Counted from the stretch's first letter, positions 25,781-38,330 are shown. The stretch is 64,000 bases of DNA from Cryptomeria japonica (GCF_030272615.1 NC_081406.1:482203900-482267899); one strand, 5' to 3'. The notes: generated from the letters alone by a model not told the origin. Translations and numbers: made by a program.

Positions 25781-26458
25781 TTGCATGTTGATGATGGTTT
25801 AGAGGTTGTTCCTGAGATTGAAGATGTCATTCCACTCAATGAGGTTCCAGTTGATTGTGAAAGTATTGTTACAGAATCAAAAGGATCTTCTACTTCACAA
25901 CAAGAAATTCTCAATTTTGATACTGTCAGCATTGGTAGTCCAGATGATGCTTGGACGCTAGAATTTGATGGCAGTTGTTCTTCTCCTAGATCAGGAGTCA
26001 GTGTTGTGTTAGTTTCTCCTAATGGAATTTTCTTTCCTTTCTCCTTCAAATTGCAATTTGACAACACAAACAACATTGCTGAGTATGATTCTCTTCTTTT
26101 GGGGATGAATGTTGCCCAAAGGAAGGGGATTAAAAATTTACATGCTCAAGGAGATGCTGAGTTGATAGTTTGTCAAGTCGGGAACATATATCAGATGAGG
26201 AGCAATAGGCTACAGTATTACCATAATCTTGTATGGGATCTAATAGAAGCATTTGATGCTTTTGATATATCTGTGGTTTCTCATGAATTTAATGATAGGA
26301 AAGACTCATTAGCAGTATCAACAACCTCTTTGGTTCCTCACAAAGATTTTTCGGGATCAACATACATTGTTGAATTTGTCTTTCGATCAAGTGTTCCTGA
26401 CAACTCTGGTCATTGGCAAGTGTTTAATGATGATCATTATGTAATTAATTTTTTGTAG
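25781..26458 (+). pseudogene. Additional RNase H domain, upstream of RT
   Basis: The domain at about residues 50-180 has the RNase H active-site series: LEFDGS (Asp), NNIAEYDSLLLGM (Glu) and HAQGDAELIVCQV (Asp). The order and spacing are those of the archaeal/plant-type RNase H found as a second RNase H in Tat elements. It lies between protease and RT. In Ogre and Retand, as I know them, the extra domain follows the native RNase H, so the order here differs. The first three catalytic residues are intact. A stop at 26456 ends the frame and the linker to RT is broken. Confidence 0.8.
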
Positions 26459-26509
26459 ACGGCTGACAATTTTGATGATCTATATTTTGAAGGTAGTCAC
26501 TGCCCTTCA

Positions 26510-27595
26510 ATGGATACAATTGAAGGTATTGATGCAGAAACGAGAGAGAAATTTCTGCAATTGAAAGGAAACAAGATCCCCAAGGGTCTAGTTTCTTTAG
26601 AAAAGCTTTTTGACAAACATGATCGTTATGTAAAAAAGAAAAAAAAATCAGCTGCAGGCTCAATGGAATATGAGCAAGTATATATCGGGACTAAAGTCAA
26701 TCCAAAGATGATCAACATTGGAAAGTGTTGTTCACAAGAAGAAAGGCACAAATTTGTTCCATTGTTGTAGTAATATGTTGATGTCTTGGCCTACTCCTAT
26801 GAAGATCTAAAGTCTTTTCACCCCGGAGAACTCCATCATGACATTCCATTAAAGTCGGGTATCACGTATTTCCATCAGAAGAAAAGGCAATACAACCCAA
26901 AGATCTTTGATACTATCTTTGCTAAAGTTCAAAAGATTTTGAAAGCAAAGATAATCTTCCCCATTTATCATTATTCTTGGATAGCCAATATTGTACCTGT
27001 ACGTAAGAAGAATGGTGAGATCCGGATATGTGTTGGTTTCCAGAATTTGAACCAGGCATCCTTACAAGATAAATACCCTTTACCTGTCATGGATCATGTT
27101 CTACAAGTTGTTACTGGACCAAAGATGATGTCCATGTTGGATGGATTTTTGAGTTACAACCAAGTGGAGGTTCTTGAAACAGATCAACACAAAACTGCAT
27201 TTACCACACCTTGGGGCACTTTTTCATATCATAGAATGCCTTTTGGGTTGATAAATGCAAGAGCGACTTTCCAACATGCAATGGACTTAGCCTTCCGAAG
27301 TTTCCTTGGTAGGTTCATTGTAGTCTATTTGGATGATTTGACTGTTTATTCTAAGAAATGTCAAGATCATTTCTATCATTTGTAACAAGTTTTGGGTAAG
27401 TGTCGTCAGCATGGAATTTCCCTCAATCCCAAGAAATTTGTTTTTGGGGTTATTGAAGGTAAGTTACTTGGGCATATTCTTTCAAAAGAAGGTATAAAAA
27501 TTGATACTGAAAGAGTAAAAGCTATTCATGGTCTTTCCATGCCAATAAGTAAGACTGTTGTCCATTCTTTCTTTGGCAAAGTAAATTTCTTATGA
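26510..27595 (+). pseudogene. Gypsy reverse transcriptase
   Basis: After a linker (26510-26770) the RT reads SWIANIVPVRKKNGEIRICV, QNLNQASLQDKYPLPVMD, FTTPWGTFSYHRMPFGL and the active-site motif VVYLDDLTVYS (about 27325-27355). It then continues with ISLNPKKFVFGV and LLGHILSKEGI to the thumb. Stops at about 26768, 27383 and 27593 break the frame. The palm Asp normally found near MLDGFLSYNQ is present as LDG. It would copy element RNA into DNA in the particle. Confidence 0.9.
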
Positions 27596-27599
27596 AGAT

Positions 27600-28036
27600 T
27601 TATTCTTGACTTTGCTGAACAGACTTGTCACATAGTTAACATGATGAAAGGAAATTCTCTTTTCAAGTGGACTCCGGAAGGAAAGAAAGCTTTCCATCAG
27701 ATCAAGGAGGCCATGGTGAACACCCCAGTCTTGGTATGCCCTGATTATACCAAAGAGTTTATCATGTATAGCTATGCATCAGATCATACCTATTTGGCAA
27801 TACTGATGCAGAAAAATAATGAAGGCGTGGAATCACCCATTGCATTCATGAGTTATCCACTAAAAGCTCATGAGTTGAAGTACTCAGAAATGGAGAAGCA
27901 TGTTTTTGTCATGGTAAAAGTGGTGAGACATTTTAGGTTTTATATTCTGAATTCACATGTCATCGCTCTTGTTCTTGATGTTGTTATCAAGTCAATTTTG
28001 ATGCAACAAGTGTTTGGAACTAAAAGGGGTAACTGA
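27600..28036 (+). pseudogene. Degenerate native RNase H of the gypsy element
   Basis: The segment follows RT as FKWTPEGKKAFHQIKEAM, then FIMYSYASDHTYLAILMQKN, SPIAFMSYPL and YSEMEKHVFVMV. The first catalytic Asp expected in the YTDAS position is missing (YSYAS). This loss is usual in Tat-lineage elements, where the additional RNase H takes over. The Glu-containing helix (SEMEK) is recognisable. Confidence 0.8.
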
Positions 28037-28060
28037 GTTGCCAAGATTTAGGAATATGAC

Positions 28061-29452
28061 ATGGAAATCAAGCCCACTAAGTTGGTTCATGGAAAAGGTC
28101 TATGTCAGTTGATAGCTGACAACAAATCAATTGATGTAGTGCTAGAAAATGAAGGTATGAATCAAGATCTTCCCAAGGTTCTATTTGTCAACACCACTGA
28201 CGAGTGGTATTCCGACTTGGTATATCTCTTAACATATGGAGACTATCCTGCACACCTATCACGTAATGAAAGGCAAACCCTAAAGCTTAAAGCGGTGAAT
28301 TTTGTCCTATGGGATAATGGTTTGTATAAGAAAGGTCTAGACGACAATTTCCTACGCTGCATGGACAAACAACAACAAGATTACTTCAAGCTTTTCATGA
28401 TCTTGCTTGTGGTGGAAATTTTTCTGCCCCTGTCAATGCACACAAAATCTTTCATGCTAGATACTATTGGTCGACATTGTTTAAGGACACATACAGTTGG
28501 GTTCACAAATGTGAGCAATGTCAGCAATTTGTGGGTAAGCCTAAACTAGTTGCACTTCCTCTTAAACCAGTTGTAATTGAAGAGCCCTTTCAACAGTGGG
28601 GATTGGACTTCATTGGGCCTGTCAATCTAACATCTAGTGCAGGTCACATATACATCCTTACAGCGACAGATTACTTCACCAAGTGGGTGGAGGCAATTCC
28701 AACTAAGCAAGCTACCTTTGTGGTGGTTTGTCAATTTTTGAAGGAAAACATCGTTTCAAGGTTTGGTGTTCCTCATAAGATAGTAACCAGTAATGCTTCA
28801 TGTTTTTCATCTTATGAGATCATTGAATTTTGCTTTGATCATGGTATTACCCTTTCACACTCATCTGAATATTATCCACAAGGAAATGGTTAGGCTGATT
28901 CAAGCAACAAGAATCTGGTTACTATTATGAGGAAGCTTGTTGATGAGAGACAACGGACTTGGCATAAAGCTCTTTATGATGCACTATGGGCGGATCGTAT
29001 AACTCCAAAAAGAGTGATCGATATGTCACCTTTTTAACTTTTGTATGGGTTGAATGTCAAGATTCCAATCATTGTGGAACTTCCAACATTAAATCTTGCC
29101 AAGGCCATTGAAGATGAAACCTATCAAGATTTACTTGATAAGCGGATTAAGTTTCTTTCTCAATTGGAAGAAACAAGAGTATAAGTGGTTGATAGGATTG
29201 TTGCACACCAAATCCAAGTGAAGGTGTTATTTGATAAGAAAACAACTTCTCCTGAGTTCTCAGTTGGTAATCAAGTCTTGTTATGGGACAAGAGGAGGGA
29301 ACCAAAGGGTTTGCATGGAAAGTTTGACTCCTTATGGAGAGGTCCCTTCACTATTCATGAAATATGTGGCTAGCATAGCTATTTACTTGCATATGTGGAT
29401 GGTACCCTATTCTCGCTACCTCACAGTGGAGAACATTTGAAGCTCTTTACTC
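28061..29452 (+). pseudogene. Gypsy integrase
   Basis: The HHCC zinc-binding part is split by a frameshift near 28390: HDLACGG, then HKIFHARYYW, then KCEQCQQF. The catalytic core shows WGLDFIGPVN (first Asp), then IVTSNASCF where the second Asp of TDNG is lost. The SSEYYPQGNG block follows, with a stop and Asp where Glu is expected. C-terminal segments VGNQVLLWDKRR and GPFTIHEI belong to the usual GPY/F-type end. There are multiple stops, so it is inactive. Confidence 0.88.
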
Positions 29453-29527
29453 AATGAAAGGCGATGTAAAGGAAGTTGTACTTATTGTAAAATTTGTAGT
29501 CTTTTCTTTTTAGTCTTTTCATCGCCC

Positions 29528-29613
29528 GACTCTATAGCCCAATGGATACAGGCACTCAGAGTTCTAGATTCTACAAGCTTCAAGTGGTGCAACTTGTTCC
29601 CCAGTCAAAGCCA
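29528..29613 (+). other. tRNA-Arg-like sequence ending at the 3' LTR
   Basis: GACTCTATAGCCCAATGGAT closely resembles the 5' end, D-arm and A box of plant tRNA-Arg (GACTCCGTGGCCCAATGGAT from memory). The last part, GTTCCCCAGTCAAAGCCA, resembles the T-arm, acceptor and CCA end, and stops two bases before the 3' LTR (29616). The middle does not form a normal anticodon arm and the total of 86 nt is too long, so this is a relic rather than a working tRNA. The PBS at 23446 is complementary to the same kind of tRNA. Confidence 0.35.
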
Positions 29614-29810
29614 GTTGTTGTCCTCGATTTCAACATGGCCAAAATCATGAGGCAACCCTACGAAATTGGTTTGTTTCGTACCTTACGACCTTTGGGAGAT
29701 CTTTATCGACTCCGTCGGTTAGCTCATTTAGCTTTGCACTTTTCATTTTTATTGTTTTTAAGTTTTAAAGATTTGTAGTTTTTCTTGTAAGTTCCTTCTT
29801 TTTAAAGGTA

Positions 29811-30790
29811 ATTGCACATCGAACTTTAAAGTTTGACCTGCAGGCAATCTTTCCCCTACAAATCGAACTTTAATGTCCGACCTGTAGGTTGATTTGTCAA
29901 AATTTGCATATCAAAATTTAAAGTACGGCTTGCAAGGGTTTTAATCCTGCATGTCAAACTTTAAAATCTGACATGCAATGCACAATTAAATTTAATGAGC
30001 ACATTTATTGTTAATTTTTGGGGTTATTTATTAATCTTTTTAGGTTATTTCTTCATTTGGTTTTGAGTTTTTTCCTCTGTGCGTGCCCTCCTGCTCCTCT
30101 CCTCGCGAATTCGACTTCGATTCATCACCATTCGCTTGATTTTCTTCAATCATGTGGATTCAGGTAGGGTTTTTGTTTGTTTTATAGTTTTTTCTTTTCC
30201 TTTCGCTTTCGTTTTTCTGTTGTCAAAGGGCTTTCATTTTTCTGTTGTCGGAGGGCTTTTATTTTTCTGTTGTCGGAGGGCTTTCATTTTTTCTATTGTC
30301 GAAGGGCAATCGGACAATAAAATATGATTTCTCTTAAACCTTCTCTTCGGGTTAAGGGCACATCGGACTTTATTGTTCAATTTCCCTTTGATTTATTTTA
30401 CTTTCCCCCCTCCCCTCACTTGCACATCGGATTTTAAAACCTAACATGCAGGGTGATATACGGGGACAACTCTCCACATATCAGACTTTAAAGTCCAATA
30501 TGCAAGAGGGTAAACCTCACATATCAGACATTAAAGTCAAATATGTGAGAGGAGATTGTCTGAGTGACATGTCGGGCTTTAAAATATGATATGTCAACTG
30601 GTTGCCCTTCCCCAGCACATCAAACTTTAAAGTCCGATGTGCCAATGACTTTCCCTCAATTTGCACATCAAACTTTAAAGTCCGATATGCAAGTAAAGAT
30701 GTTTTATCTTTGCACATCAAACTTAAAAGCCCGATGTGCAAATTTTGACTCCTAAGGTGCAGCTCGGACTTTTTTCCCTGACCTGCCATT
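29811..30790 (+). repeat. Palindrome array in the 3' LTR
   Basis: Counterpart of 17689-18710, with about a dozen palindromes around ACTTTAAAGT. Several are lost or reshuffled relative to the 5' copy, for example a shorter series near 30600-30740, so the array has changed by deletion since insertion. Confidence 0.8.
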
Positions 30791-30917
30791 TTTTACAGTT
30801 TTGCTCCTAAGCCTGTTCTAAGTTTGATTTTTCGATCCGATTGATAAAATTTGGTTTTATTGATGATGATAACTGTCAAAGAAGCTAATCCTTAGTGTTG
30901 AATGCAATCATTTGCAA

Positions 30918-33900
30918 ATGTCAAGGCCCTCTCACGACAAATCAGAGCCTTCTTCGAGTCAGTTAGAATCTTCACCGGGTAAAACATCAGCAAAGAAGAT
31001 GAAGTACAAGTATGATAAGTACTTCAATCTATACCCAAAAAATTTTGTAGATTCAAACATCAAGGAGATCAAAGATACAGAAATTAGTCATGTCAATATG
31101 CAGGAGTTTATTGATCGAGTTGAGAAATCTCCATCCCGCCTAATAAACTTGATCAAATCTGATTTGTATAAATATGCTTCCTTCCCAGTTGCAGCTCATG
31201 ATCAGGGTTTTGTACTTGTTGTAGCGGATCACTTCAATCCAAATACAAGACAGGTTAGGGATGTTAATCAAATGTGATCATGAATTTGGATAGTTTTTTC
31301 TTGAACAGTGTTTTCAAAGGTTCTTCAGTCGAGGAAGTAGCCGACATTTCTCAAGAAAGTGCTCAGGAGTACTATGAGAAAAATAAGGTCAAATGCAAGA
31401 TAGTGATCAATACTATGTACCTCTCTGCTGCTAGAAATTCTACCACCTCGCGATGGGCTAAGTATTTCCACAGAAGTGACTTTAATGAGGAGTAAAATGA
31501 TATGGTTACCATGTTGGCAAGAGTGAAGGGTTTAAAGGACTCTCATTACATTCAAAGATAGATATGTTATTACATAAATATAATCAGGAAAGGGGCTGCT
31601 AGGATTGATTGGGGTGAGCAGTTCAGTGATGCACTCTGCGCACAGTTGAAAGAAGTCAAAGTGACATTGAAATGTTATATGACCTCTTACCTGGTTTATG
31701 CAACTGCTTCTATGAGGCAATATCCAGGTTTATCTACTAAAGGTGACAAGAGATTAGTGTCTGTCTGGGAATACTATGATCAACTCACGATCAAGAATCA
31801 AGGTAGCCACTTTAGAAGAGTCAATGATACCTTCTTTGTTGTGTGGAAGTGCATGTTTGATAAAAGCTTGCATAAGAAAAGATTATCGGAAGTTGCATAT
31901 AATAGGGTGTCTCATTTTGGATGCATTTTTCTTCAGTTTCCAACATGCACTTACATCCGGATCGGATGTTTCTCAGGTGAACCCTTCATTTTACCAAGGT
32001 ATACTTCTGATAAGATCATTCTCATGGAGTTGTGTTGGCAACTAATCTATGTGCATGAAAATTAATCTCAAGCACATAAGATCGGGTTGAAGTTCCTAGA
32101 ATCTATTGGAAGGCACTCAGTTTTAACTAACCCCAACACCAAGAACATGGAGGCAAAGATGCAATGGAACACTATGAGAAGATTCAAAGGATGAACTAAT
32201 TTTGATTTTTGTGGCATGAAGAATAAGCTAAAAAGAAACTACACCCATGTTTTTAGGTTCGAGGATGTGTGGGAAGATTGCCAAGATGAGGAAGACATAA
32301 GTAGAATGGATTTCAGTCATCTTACCCTAGAGCAGATTGAAAATTTAGATTTGGCAAAGATCCCAATGACCATGGAAGACACTGATGACATAATAGACCA
32401 AGCCTATTATGAAAATAAGATTGTTGACTCTCCACTTCCACCGGTGCAATGATCAAAAAAGGAGAGTAAGTCTATCACTCAAAGAATCTCTCCCATTTTG
32501 GCAAACACCAATGCATGTTTGTTGAAAAAGAATCTTAGAATGAAACGGCTTCCTGCTAGTTCTAGAGATGACGATAATAGTGTTGGCCCGGTTGGTAAGA
32601 CAACTACGACTAAAATAAGAACCAAGGGAAAAGCAGATCCACAAGCACTATCCTTGGCCCCTGCAATGTAATTTAAGGGGAAAGGAACCAAAATCAAGTT
32701 CACAATTAAAGGGTCCAAAAAAGGTGAATCATCTTTAGCAGCGCAGGACACAACCACAAAGGAACCAAAACAGCAGACTGCTAGAAATACTAAAAAAAAA
32801 GGAGATAGAAGAAGGTGAAATTCCTCAACAAGAGGAAGCAGAGGTTGAAGAAACGTCACATCTTAGTGAAGTTAATGTCCTGGCCACTTCACAGGAAAAA
32901 ACTCATTTAGAGGTAATTATCCATTCCATCGATTTTGATTCTGATTGAGAGGAAGAGGAATTCAGTGATGAGTACCTGGGCATGGATATGACACAGTCAG
33001 AGTCTACTCAACAATGTTTCACATTATCCAACTTTTCCAGTCTGGATGATATTCCTTCAACCACCATTGAATCTTCAATGTTGGATTTTCCTGAAGCTAT
33101 GGAGCAAGCATTTGCGGAGTAGCAAATGATGACTTTACCTTCTATGGTGGTCATAATAGAAATTCCATCTCTGGTAAGCACTGAATTTATTTCTACTACG
33201 GCGATCATAAAAGAAACTTCACCTCTGGTTAGTACTCAAATTATTTCCTCTGCACCTTCCACTCTCTCCTCTGTGGTTGTAACTAAACAAGGGTCAGCAT
33301 CAGCAGTTGTTACTATGTCAGTAGGCATATCACTAGATACTTCAGCATTGATATCAATAACAACATCTATGACTGCTGCAAGTTCAAGTTAATTTCCTCC
33401 TGAAATACCAAGTGAAACTCAACAAGAAGCTACTACTCCACCCACCAATCTAGAATTACCACCTTGGATGGAGGTAGTAGCACCTATGAGTAAGAAACAG
33501 GTAATTTTACCTGATGAGTTTGATTTTGAGTAATTGGTTCCTCCAAAGCCCAAAGGAACAAAGAAGTCGAAGACTGTCTCTCGGGTGTTAGTAGACCCGA
33601 CTTCTAAAAGGAAGTATGATGAGGTCATTATACCATCATCGGATAAGAATAAAGATGATATACAACCTGAGGATTACATCATGCAAACCATAGAGCTTGG
33701 AGAGGAGATGCATGAGAGTGTTAAGCTGGATTCTTAGACAGCTTTTAACTCTTTGTTATGAAGACTTGACCAAAAGAGGGATGAGAAGAATGAATTAAAA
33801 CAGAACTATGAACAATTGACTAATGTTCTTCTGAAAGTTACACAATATTCCTAGGAAGTTGAGCCCATAAGATCCTCAATGGACACTGAAGATCTTAAGA

Positions 33901-34613
33901 AAATTGAATAGGTAGGAGTTGAGGGTGGAGTGGTGGATGAGTGGATTGCACAGCTGAAGTTAGAAGGGTCTCATCTCCTAAGTTCAATAGTTGGGTTATT
34001 GACCGATTTTGAAGTAATCCAAAGTCAGATGCAAAGTGTCAAAACTTCATTAGCTCAGGAGATTGAATATATTGAGAAGAGTACAATCCTTTGGAGAAAA
34101 ATGGAGGACTTCAGAATAGATTTCCTCATTTAAAATAAAGTGGTTCCTTCAAGGGAAAAATATATCCAAATCTTGTCGCTAGTGTCTCACAAGAAAGAGA
34201 CAATAAGGTTGATGACAACAGGGCTGGATCGAGAGAGGAAGGAAGGTGATGATGAAATTGATCTCATTTCTACTAGAATTGCTGACCTTCCTTGTTATCT
34301 ATATGATGACAATCAGAATCTCATTACTAGTGATGCCATCACACAGGAATTTCTTTCCTTAATGGATCATTGCACGGGACAGGATTTCTCACTTGGTGCA
34401 TTCGATAAGTTACTGGAGATCCAAGTCAATTTTGAGGTCCTCACATCCATGCTGAAGGACAGAAAAAGGGAATATGTAGAGGCTGAGGATACAATTTCCC
34501 ATGTTCGTGTAATCAAAGAATCTACCCCAATGTCAAACCAAGCAGAGATGGAGGCCATCCTAACTAAGTTCGAAGAATTCCACAAATCAAACAAGGAGGA
34601 GAAAGATGAATAA
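30918..34613 (+). pseudogene. LTR-encoded long reading frame, 3' copy (~1,231 residues)
   Basis: The span from ATG at 30918 to TAA at 34613 is 3,696 bases, exactly 1,232 codons including the stop, although two compensating frameshifts lie near 31265 and 32800. N-terminal part: KKMKYKYDKYFNLY, MQEFIDRVEKSPSRL, FVLVVADHFNPNTRQVRDV. Middle: TYIRIGCFSGEPFILPRY and DKIILMELCWQL. Then an acidic segment, a Lys-rich linker, a Ser/Thr-rich stretch (33126-33392) and a long coiled coil (33600-34600). Stops at 33531, 33735 and 33852 stand where the 5' LTR has CAA or CAG. No family was recognised; the middle part recalls plant-mobile-type transposon proteins. The 5' LTR position means element transcripts starting in the LTR could include it. 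Confidence 0.75.
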
Positions 34614-34632
34614 AGTGTCCCTTTTTGACATT

Positions 34633-34646
34633 TTCTTTTCATGTAG
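34633..34646 (+). repeat. LINE target-site duplication, left copy
   Basis: TTCTTTTCATGTAG is repeated at 38331-38344. The 5' LTR has this site once, near 22547-22560 with one mismatch, so the empty site is visible in the same window. Confidence 0.95.
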
Positions 34647-34839
34647 TTTTTGATTATGGGAAAAGCAGGTTTTGAAGGGATCCTGAAACCCTTTACAAAA
34701 GATCCTTAAAAACTAATAGCATTAAGAAAAATGAAAAGATAGACTGCCAAAAAACCAACATAGTTATGGGCAAAAATCAGCAAAAAAGCCCAACAAAACC
34801 AACCACATCCAACTATAACATAAAAAGACAGAAGACAAA

Positions 34840-36637
34840 TTACTTAATGTTTTTTAGGGCATTAGCCAAATTTCTACTAATCCCTTGCAAATCTTTAATA
34901 TTATCCCTAAGCTTAGGGATATCCTTGGAAGAGGCCACAACAGCTTTTTTCATGCTCGCCCTTGTTCTTTTTGTCACACCACCTGGAGCACTATCCACTT
35001 TCCCTCCCTTGATAGCATCCTCATTAATATCTAGGTCCATGACATGTTTGGAGGTGCTGGAACCATCAAGGAACTTGTTAATTTCCTCTAAATTCTTAGT
35101 CACAGAGGTAAGGATATCTAGAATCATTACCATATAGTTTTTCATAGCTATTTTTCCTTCCTCCAGATTACCAATATGAGCTTCCAGCTTCTCCACTTTT
35201 TCGTCCATACCTTTATTCCACTGTTCCTAGTTTATTTCAGCTTTCTTCCTTTTATCTTCCTGCTGCTTATCAGTTTTTTCCAGATTCTTGATTCCTTCAT
35301 AAACCCCCCTGTCAAAACCCATACGAGCCTCAGACTGGTTTTTGAGTTTATCCAGAATTATCCCCTCTCCGGCTTTATCATGATCCCTGCTCCAATTCTC
35401 CTTGTCCTTCTCCTGCTTAGTTTCCTTGTCCTTCTCCTACTCAATTTCCATTTCCCTTTCCTCATTAATCTTATTGGCCTGCTCCTCCATTGGTTGGCTA
35501 TTAACATTTCCTATGCTCACACTATGGGTAGGACTATTCTAATCAGAAACATCCTCAGCTCCTCCTTCCTCTTCCCCCACTTCCTCTTCTTTCCAGTTCT
35601 CCTCTCCTTTAGACTCATCGGTCTCCATCTCACTTCCATCTTTTCCAATGTCCTCTTAATCAATCTTCATATCCTTTTTATTACCCTTGTCCTCTTGAAT
35701 TTTCTCTATATTAGCTTTTTACCCTTTTTGCTCTGTGTCGACTCATCCTTGCTAGTCCCGCCTTCCTCCATCTTTCTCTTTCCTTTCCCTGGTGACAATG
35801 ATAATCTCTTGTTTTCTTGGATAGCCAGAATCTTGCAATGCTCATAAATGAGCAAAATAAGGCCACAATGAAGCATAGGCAAAGAAGGGTTCTTGCTATG
35901 CTTATTCAGAGACCGCGACAGAGACCTAAAGAGCTAATAGGGTAGAGAAATCCTCTTCGCATGTCTAAAACAATTTAAAAGCACAAAATGGTATGTGTGG
36001 ACCCTGGTAAAATGACGCTCCATAGTAATATATTCCATAATTGCATTAAGCACATAGCCCCAAATTTTCTTAATATTGGAAGCATCATAATACCCCCCGT
36101 AGCTTTTCCTATTTTTGCTCTCTCTTTCTCTTTATGCGGAAAATGCTTAACTGCATTATTAGACACTTTCAGGTCTCTAAAGAAGTTAAGACCAGAATGG
36201 GGCATACCTATCACAGTCGCAATGAAATCCGCATCCAGCTTAAACCTAACACCATGAATTTTGAAGGAGCCATTTATCCAGTTTTCAAAGACCTTGGTGA
36301 CCACTAGGTTAACTATGCCTTTATCATAGTCGACCATCTTTTCCATGAAATTCATCATGAATCCTTTCTCCTTCTTTGCCCAAACCTTAGGCATATCCTT
36401 CCATGTGGAAATATTATCAGGTTTCTCTCTTCTTAGATCCCCTCCCATTTTAGATTTCATTTTACAATTTCTCTTCTTCTGCAACTTCAGAGCTTTATTC
36501 CAAATGACACTCAAATTTTTGAAAATACATACCCACAAAGTGTGCAGAAAATTAATATTCTTGATTAGGACTCTGCCCTTCTGACGTGTCATCATTACCT
36601 TTCTAAAAATTTGAAGATTACTCATTAAACCTTTCAT
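34840..36637 (-). pseudogene. LINE ORF3, copy 1
   Basis: The ATG at 36637 lies two bases after the RNase H stop (TAATCATG). The N-terminal globular part holds WKDMPKVWAKKEKGF, NWINGSFKI, VRFKLDADFIATVIGMP and SGLNFFRD, then HKEKERAKIGKATGG. A variable acidic and Lys-rich middle follows, and a coiled-coil end with RTRASMKKAVVASSKDIPKL, stopping near 34840. The span is about 600 codons, with frameshifts at about 36070 and stops in the middle. The first domain resembles the plant transposon protein or plant mobile-domain type (inference). No catalytic motif is visible. Homologues follow RNase H in copies 2 and 3. Confidence 0.75.
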
Positions 36638-36659
36638 GATTAATCATGTGATCCATCTT

Positions 36660-38330
36660 TCCCCATAAATCTATCCTTTCTAATAAGTTCTTTAATATTA
36701 AAATCAATATTAACTTCCCCATTCCATATACGTTGAGCTTTGAAAATTATGCCAAGGTTCACTAAACTATCCGCAACCCCATTTTTTTCTCAAAAGGCAT
36801 GTTCAATGATAATATATTTAAAGCTAGCAATAATTTCTTTAGCTTTAAAAATAATATTTTTTATAGTCCACGAAGGCTCAATTTCTCCCTTAAGGCATTT
36901 AATTATGTTAAGTTAGTCTCCCCCCAACCATAGATTATCATGATTAAGATCTTTTTCTATAGTCAAAGTATTCAAAGCCGTAGAGGCTTTAGCATAATGA
37001 CTAGTTTGATTACCCAAAGGGCCGGCAACTGCCACAAGGCAACTTCTAGCAAAATTCCTGACAATGCCCCCATAACCAGCTTTCCCCGGGTTCCCCTTAG
37101 ATGCCCCGTCAAAGTTGGCCTTAATCCATCCCTGAGAAGGAAAGCACCAGACAAGACCATCCCTACCCTTATCCATACTTATTCTGTTATTGGATAGGTT
37201 TCATCTTTCATTAAAGTCTTCTTTAGCAACTAAACCATGACCAATTCCATTTAAACATTCAAAAATCCCTTTATAGATTTTATCCACCACCACTACAAGG
37301 TTAGCACTTTTATCCCTAAAAATCTTGTTGTTGTGCTCCTTCCAGATGTTTCATATGACATTAGGGAGATTAAGTTTCCAAAGCTCAACATTCTTAGAAT
37401 TGGAAGTAGGACAATACCATTGCTAACAAAACTCTTCCAAAGAGTTCAGGAAAACCCAGCTCAAGTTCCACCTACTAAAAATAATATTCGAGATTTCCTG
37501 ACTGAAAATACACTAGTAGATGATATAACAAGTAGACTCTTCCTCCCTGCAACAAAGAGAACACCTGTTAGGAAAAGAAAATCCATGCTTATGGAAATTA
37601 TCAAGAGTTAGCACCTTATTTTGGATAAAAATTCAAAAGAAGATATTAATTTTGGGCATCAACTTCTTTATCCACACTTTAGCCCACAAAGGGATCTCGT
37701 CCAGAACTTTGTTGTGGATAGACACCGCTGAAGACACGGAATATTTCCCATCTAAAGTTTCCCTCCAAATCAAACAATCCTCAACATTGTCCATAAAAAT
37801 TTTAGAAGAAAGCAAAATCTCTAGAAATTTTAATCCTGGACAAAGCTGGCTGAACTCAATCCACTTCCCATTTCTCCAGTAGTCTCTAAAGACTCCATAC
37901 CTACTTTTGAACTAGTCTTTCCATTCCTTAAGGATAGGAATTTCCTCTAGCAGTTTATCCATAAGCCATTTGTCCTCCTAGAATCTAATAATTCTCCCAT
38001 TTCCCAATTTCCACATTCTTCCAGTTGTTGCCCAAGCTTTAGCCATTTGAACTGCATTCCAAATTGCAAAGCCTTCAACAAAAAAATAATTTTCCATAAA
38101 TTCTTCCTCAAATGGTTGCATGTAAAGGTATTTCTTTTTCCAAATTAAATTCCATTCTCTTTCCTCCCCTTTCATTCTCCATATTTGTTTAGCTAACAAG
38201 GCATTATTCATAGTTATAATATTCCTTAATCTGAAACCCCCATAAGCCTTAGGAGTACAAATATTATTCCATGCAATAAGGGGGATTCTATTTTTATCTT
38301 TCACTCCCAACCATAAGAATTTTTTTTGAA
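36660..38330 (-). pseudogene. LINE ORF2 C-terminal part (RT thumb, RNase H), copy 1
   Basis: It begins in the connector after RT (IPLIAWNNICTPKAYGGFRL), passes WRMKGEEREWNLIWKKKYL and RMWKLGNGRIIRF, then a Cys-rich finger RCSLCCREEEST, and ends with RNase H at 37176-36642. The RNase H retains NFDGASKGNPGKAGYGG. The Glu of the HYAEAS position is Lys, and the Asp-containing LEGDS segment reads LGGD followed by a stop. The copy is therefore inactive apart from its 5' truncation. Confidence 0.88.

Larger units (their letters stand above)
34647..38330 (-). mobile_element. LINE copy 1, 5'-truncated, inside the gypsy 3' LTR
   Basis: A 3,684-bp insertion flanked by a perfect 14-bp duplication. On the minus strand it starts within the RT thumb (RIQKKFLWLGVKDKN). 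It continues through a zinc-finger-like CSLC region and RNase H, then an extra ORF, and ends TAATCAAAAA. It is nearly identical in content to the 3' half of the LINE at 43789-51557. Confidence 0.95.

Noticed and set aside
29528-29613. Functional tRNA-Arg gene
   Set aside because: No proper anticodon arm, 86 nt long, CCA encoded in the DNA; at best a relic.
30517-30789. Minus-strand 90-codon frame with repeated TLKFDV words
   Set aside because: It is a by-product of the palindrome array in the LTR.
35176-35847. Plus-strand 223-codon hydrophobic frame, suggesting a membrane protein; similar at 43906-44493
   Set aside because: Antisense of the Lys/Glu-rich LINE ORF3; Leu/Phe/Ser-rich antisense is expected.
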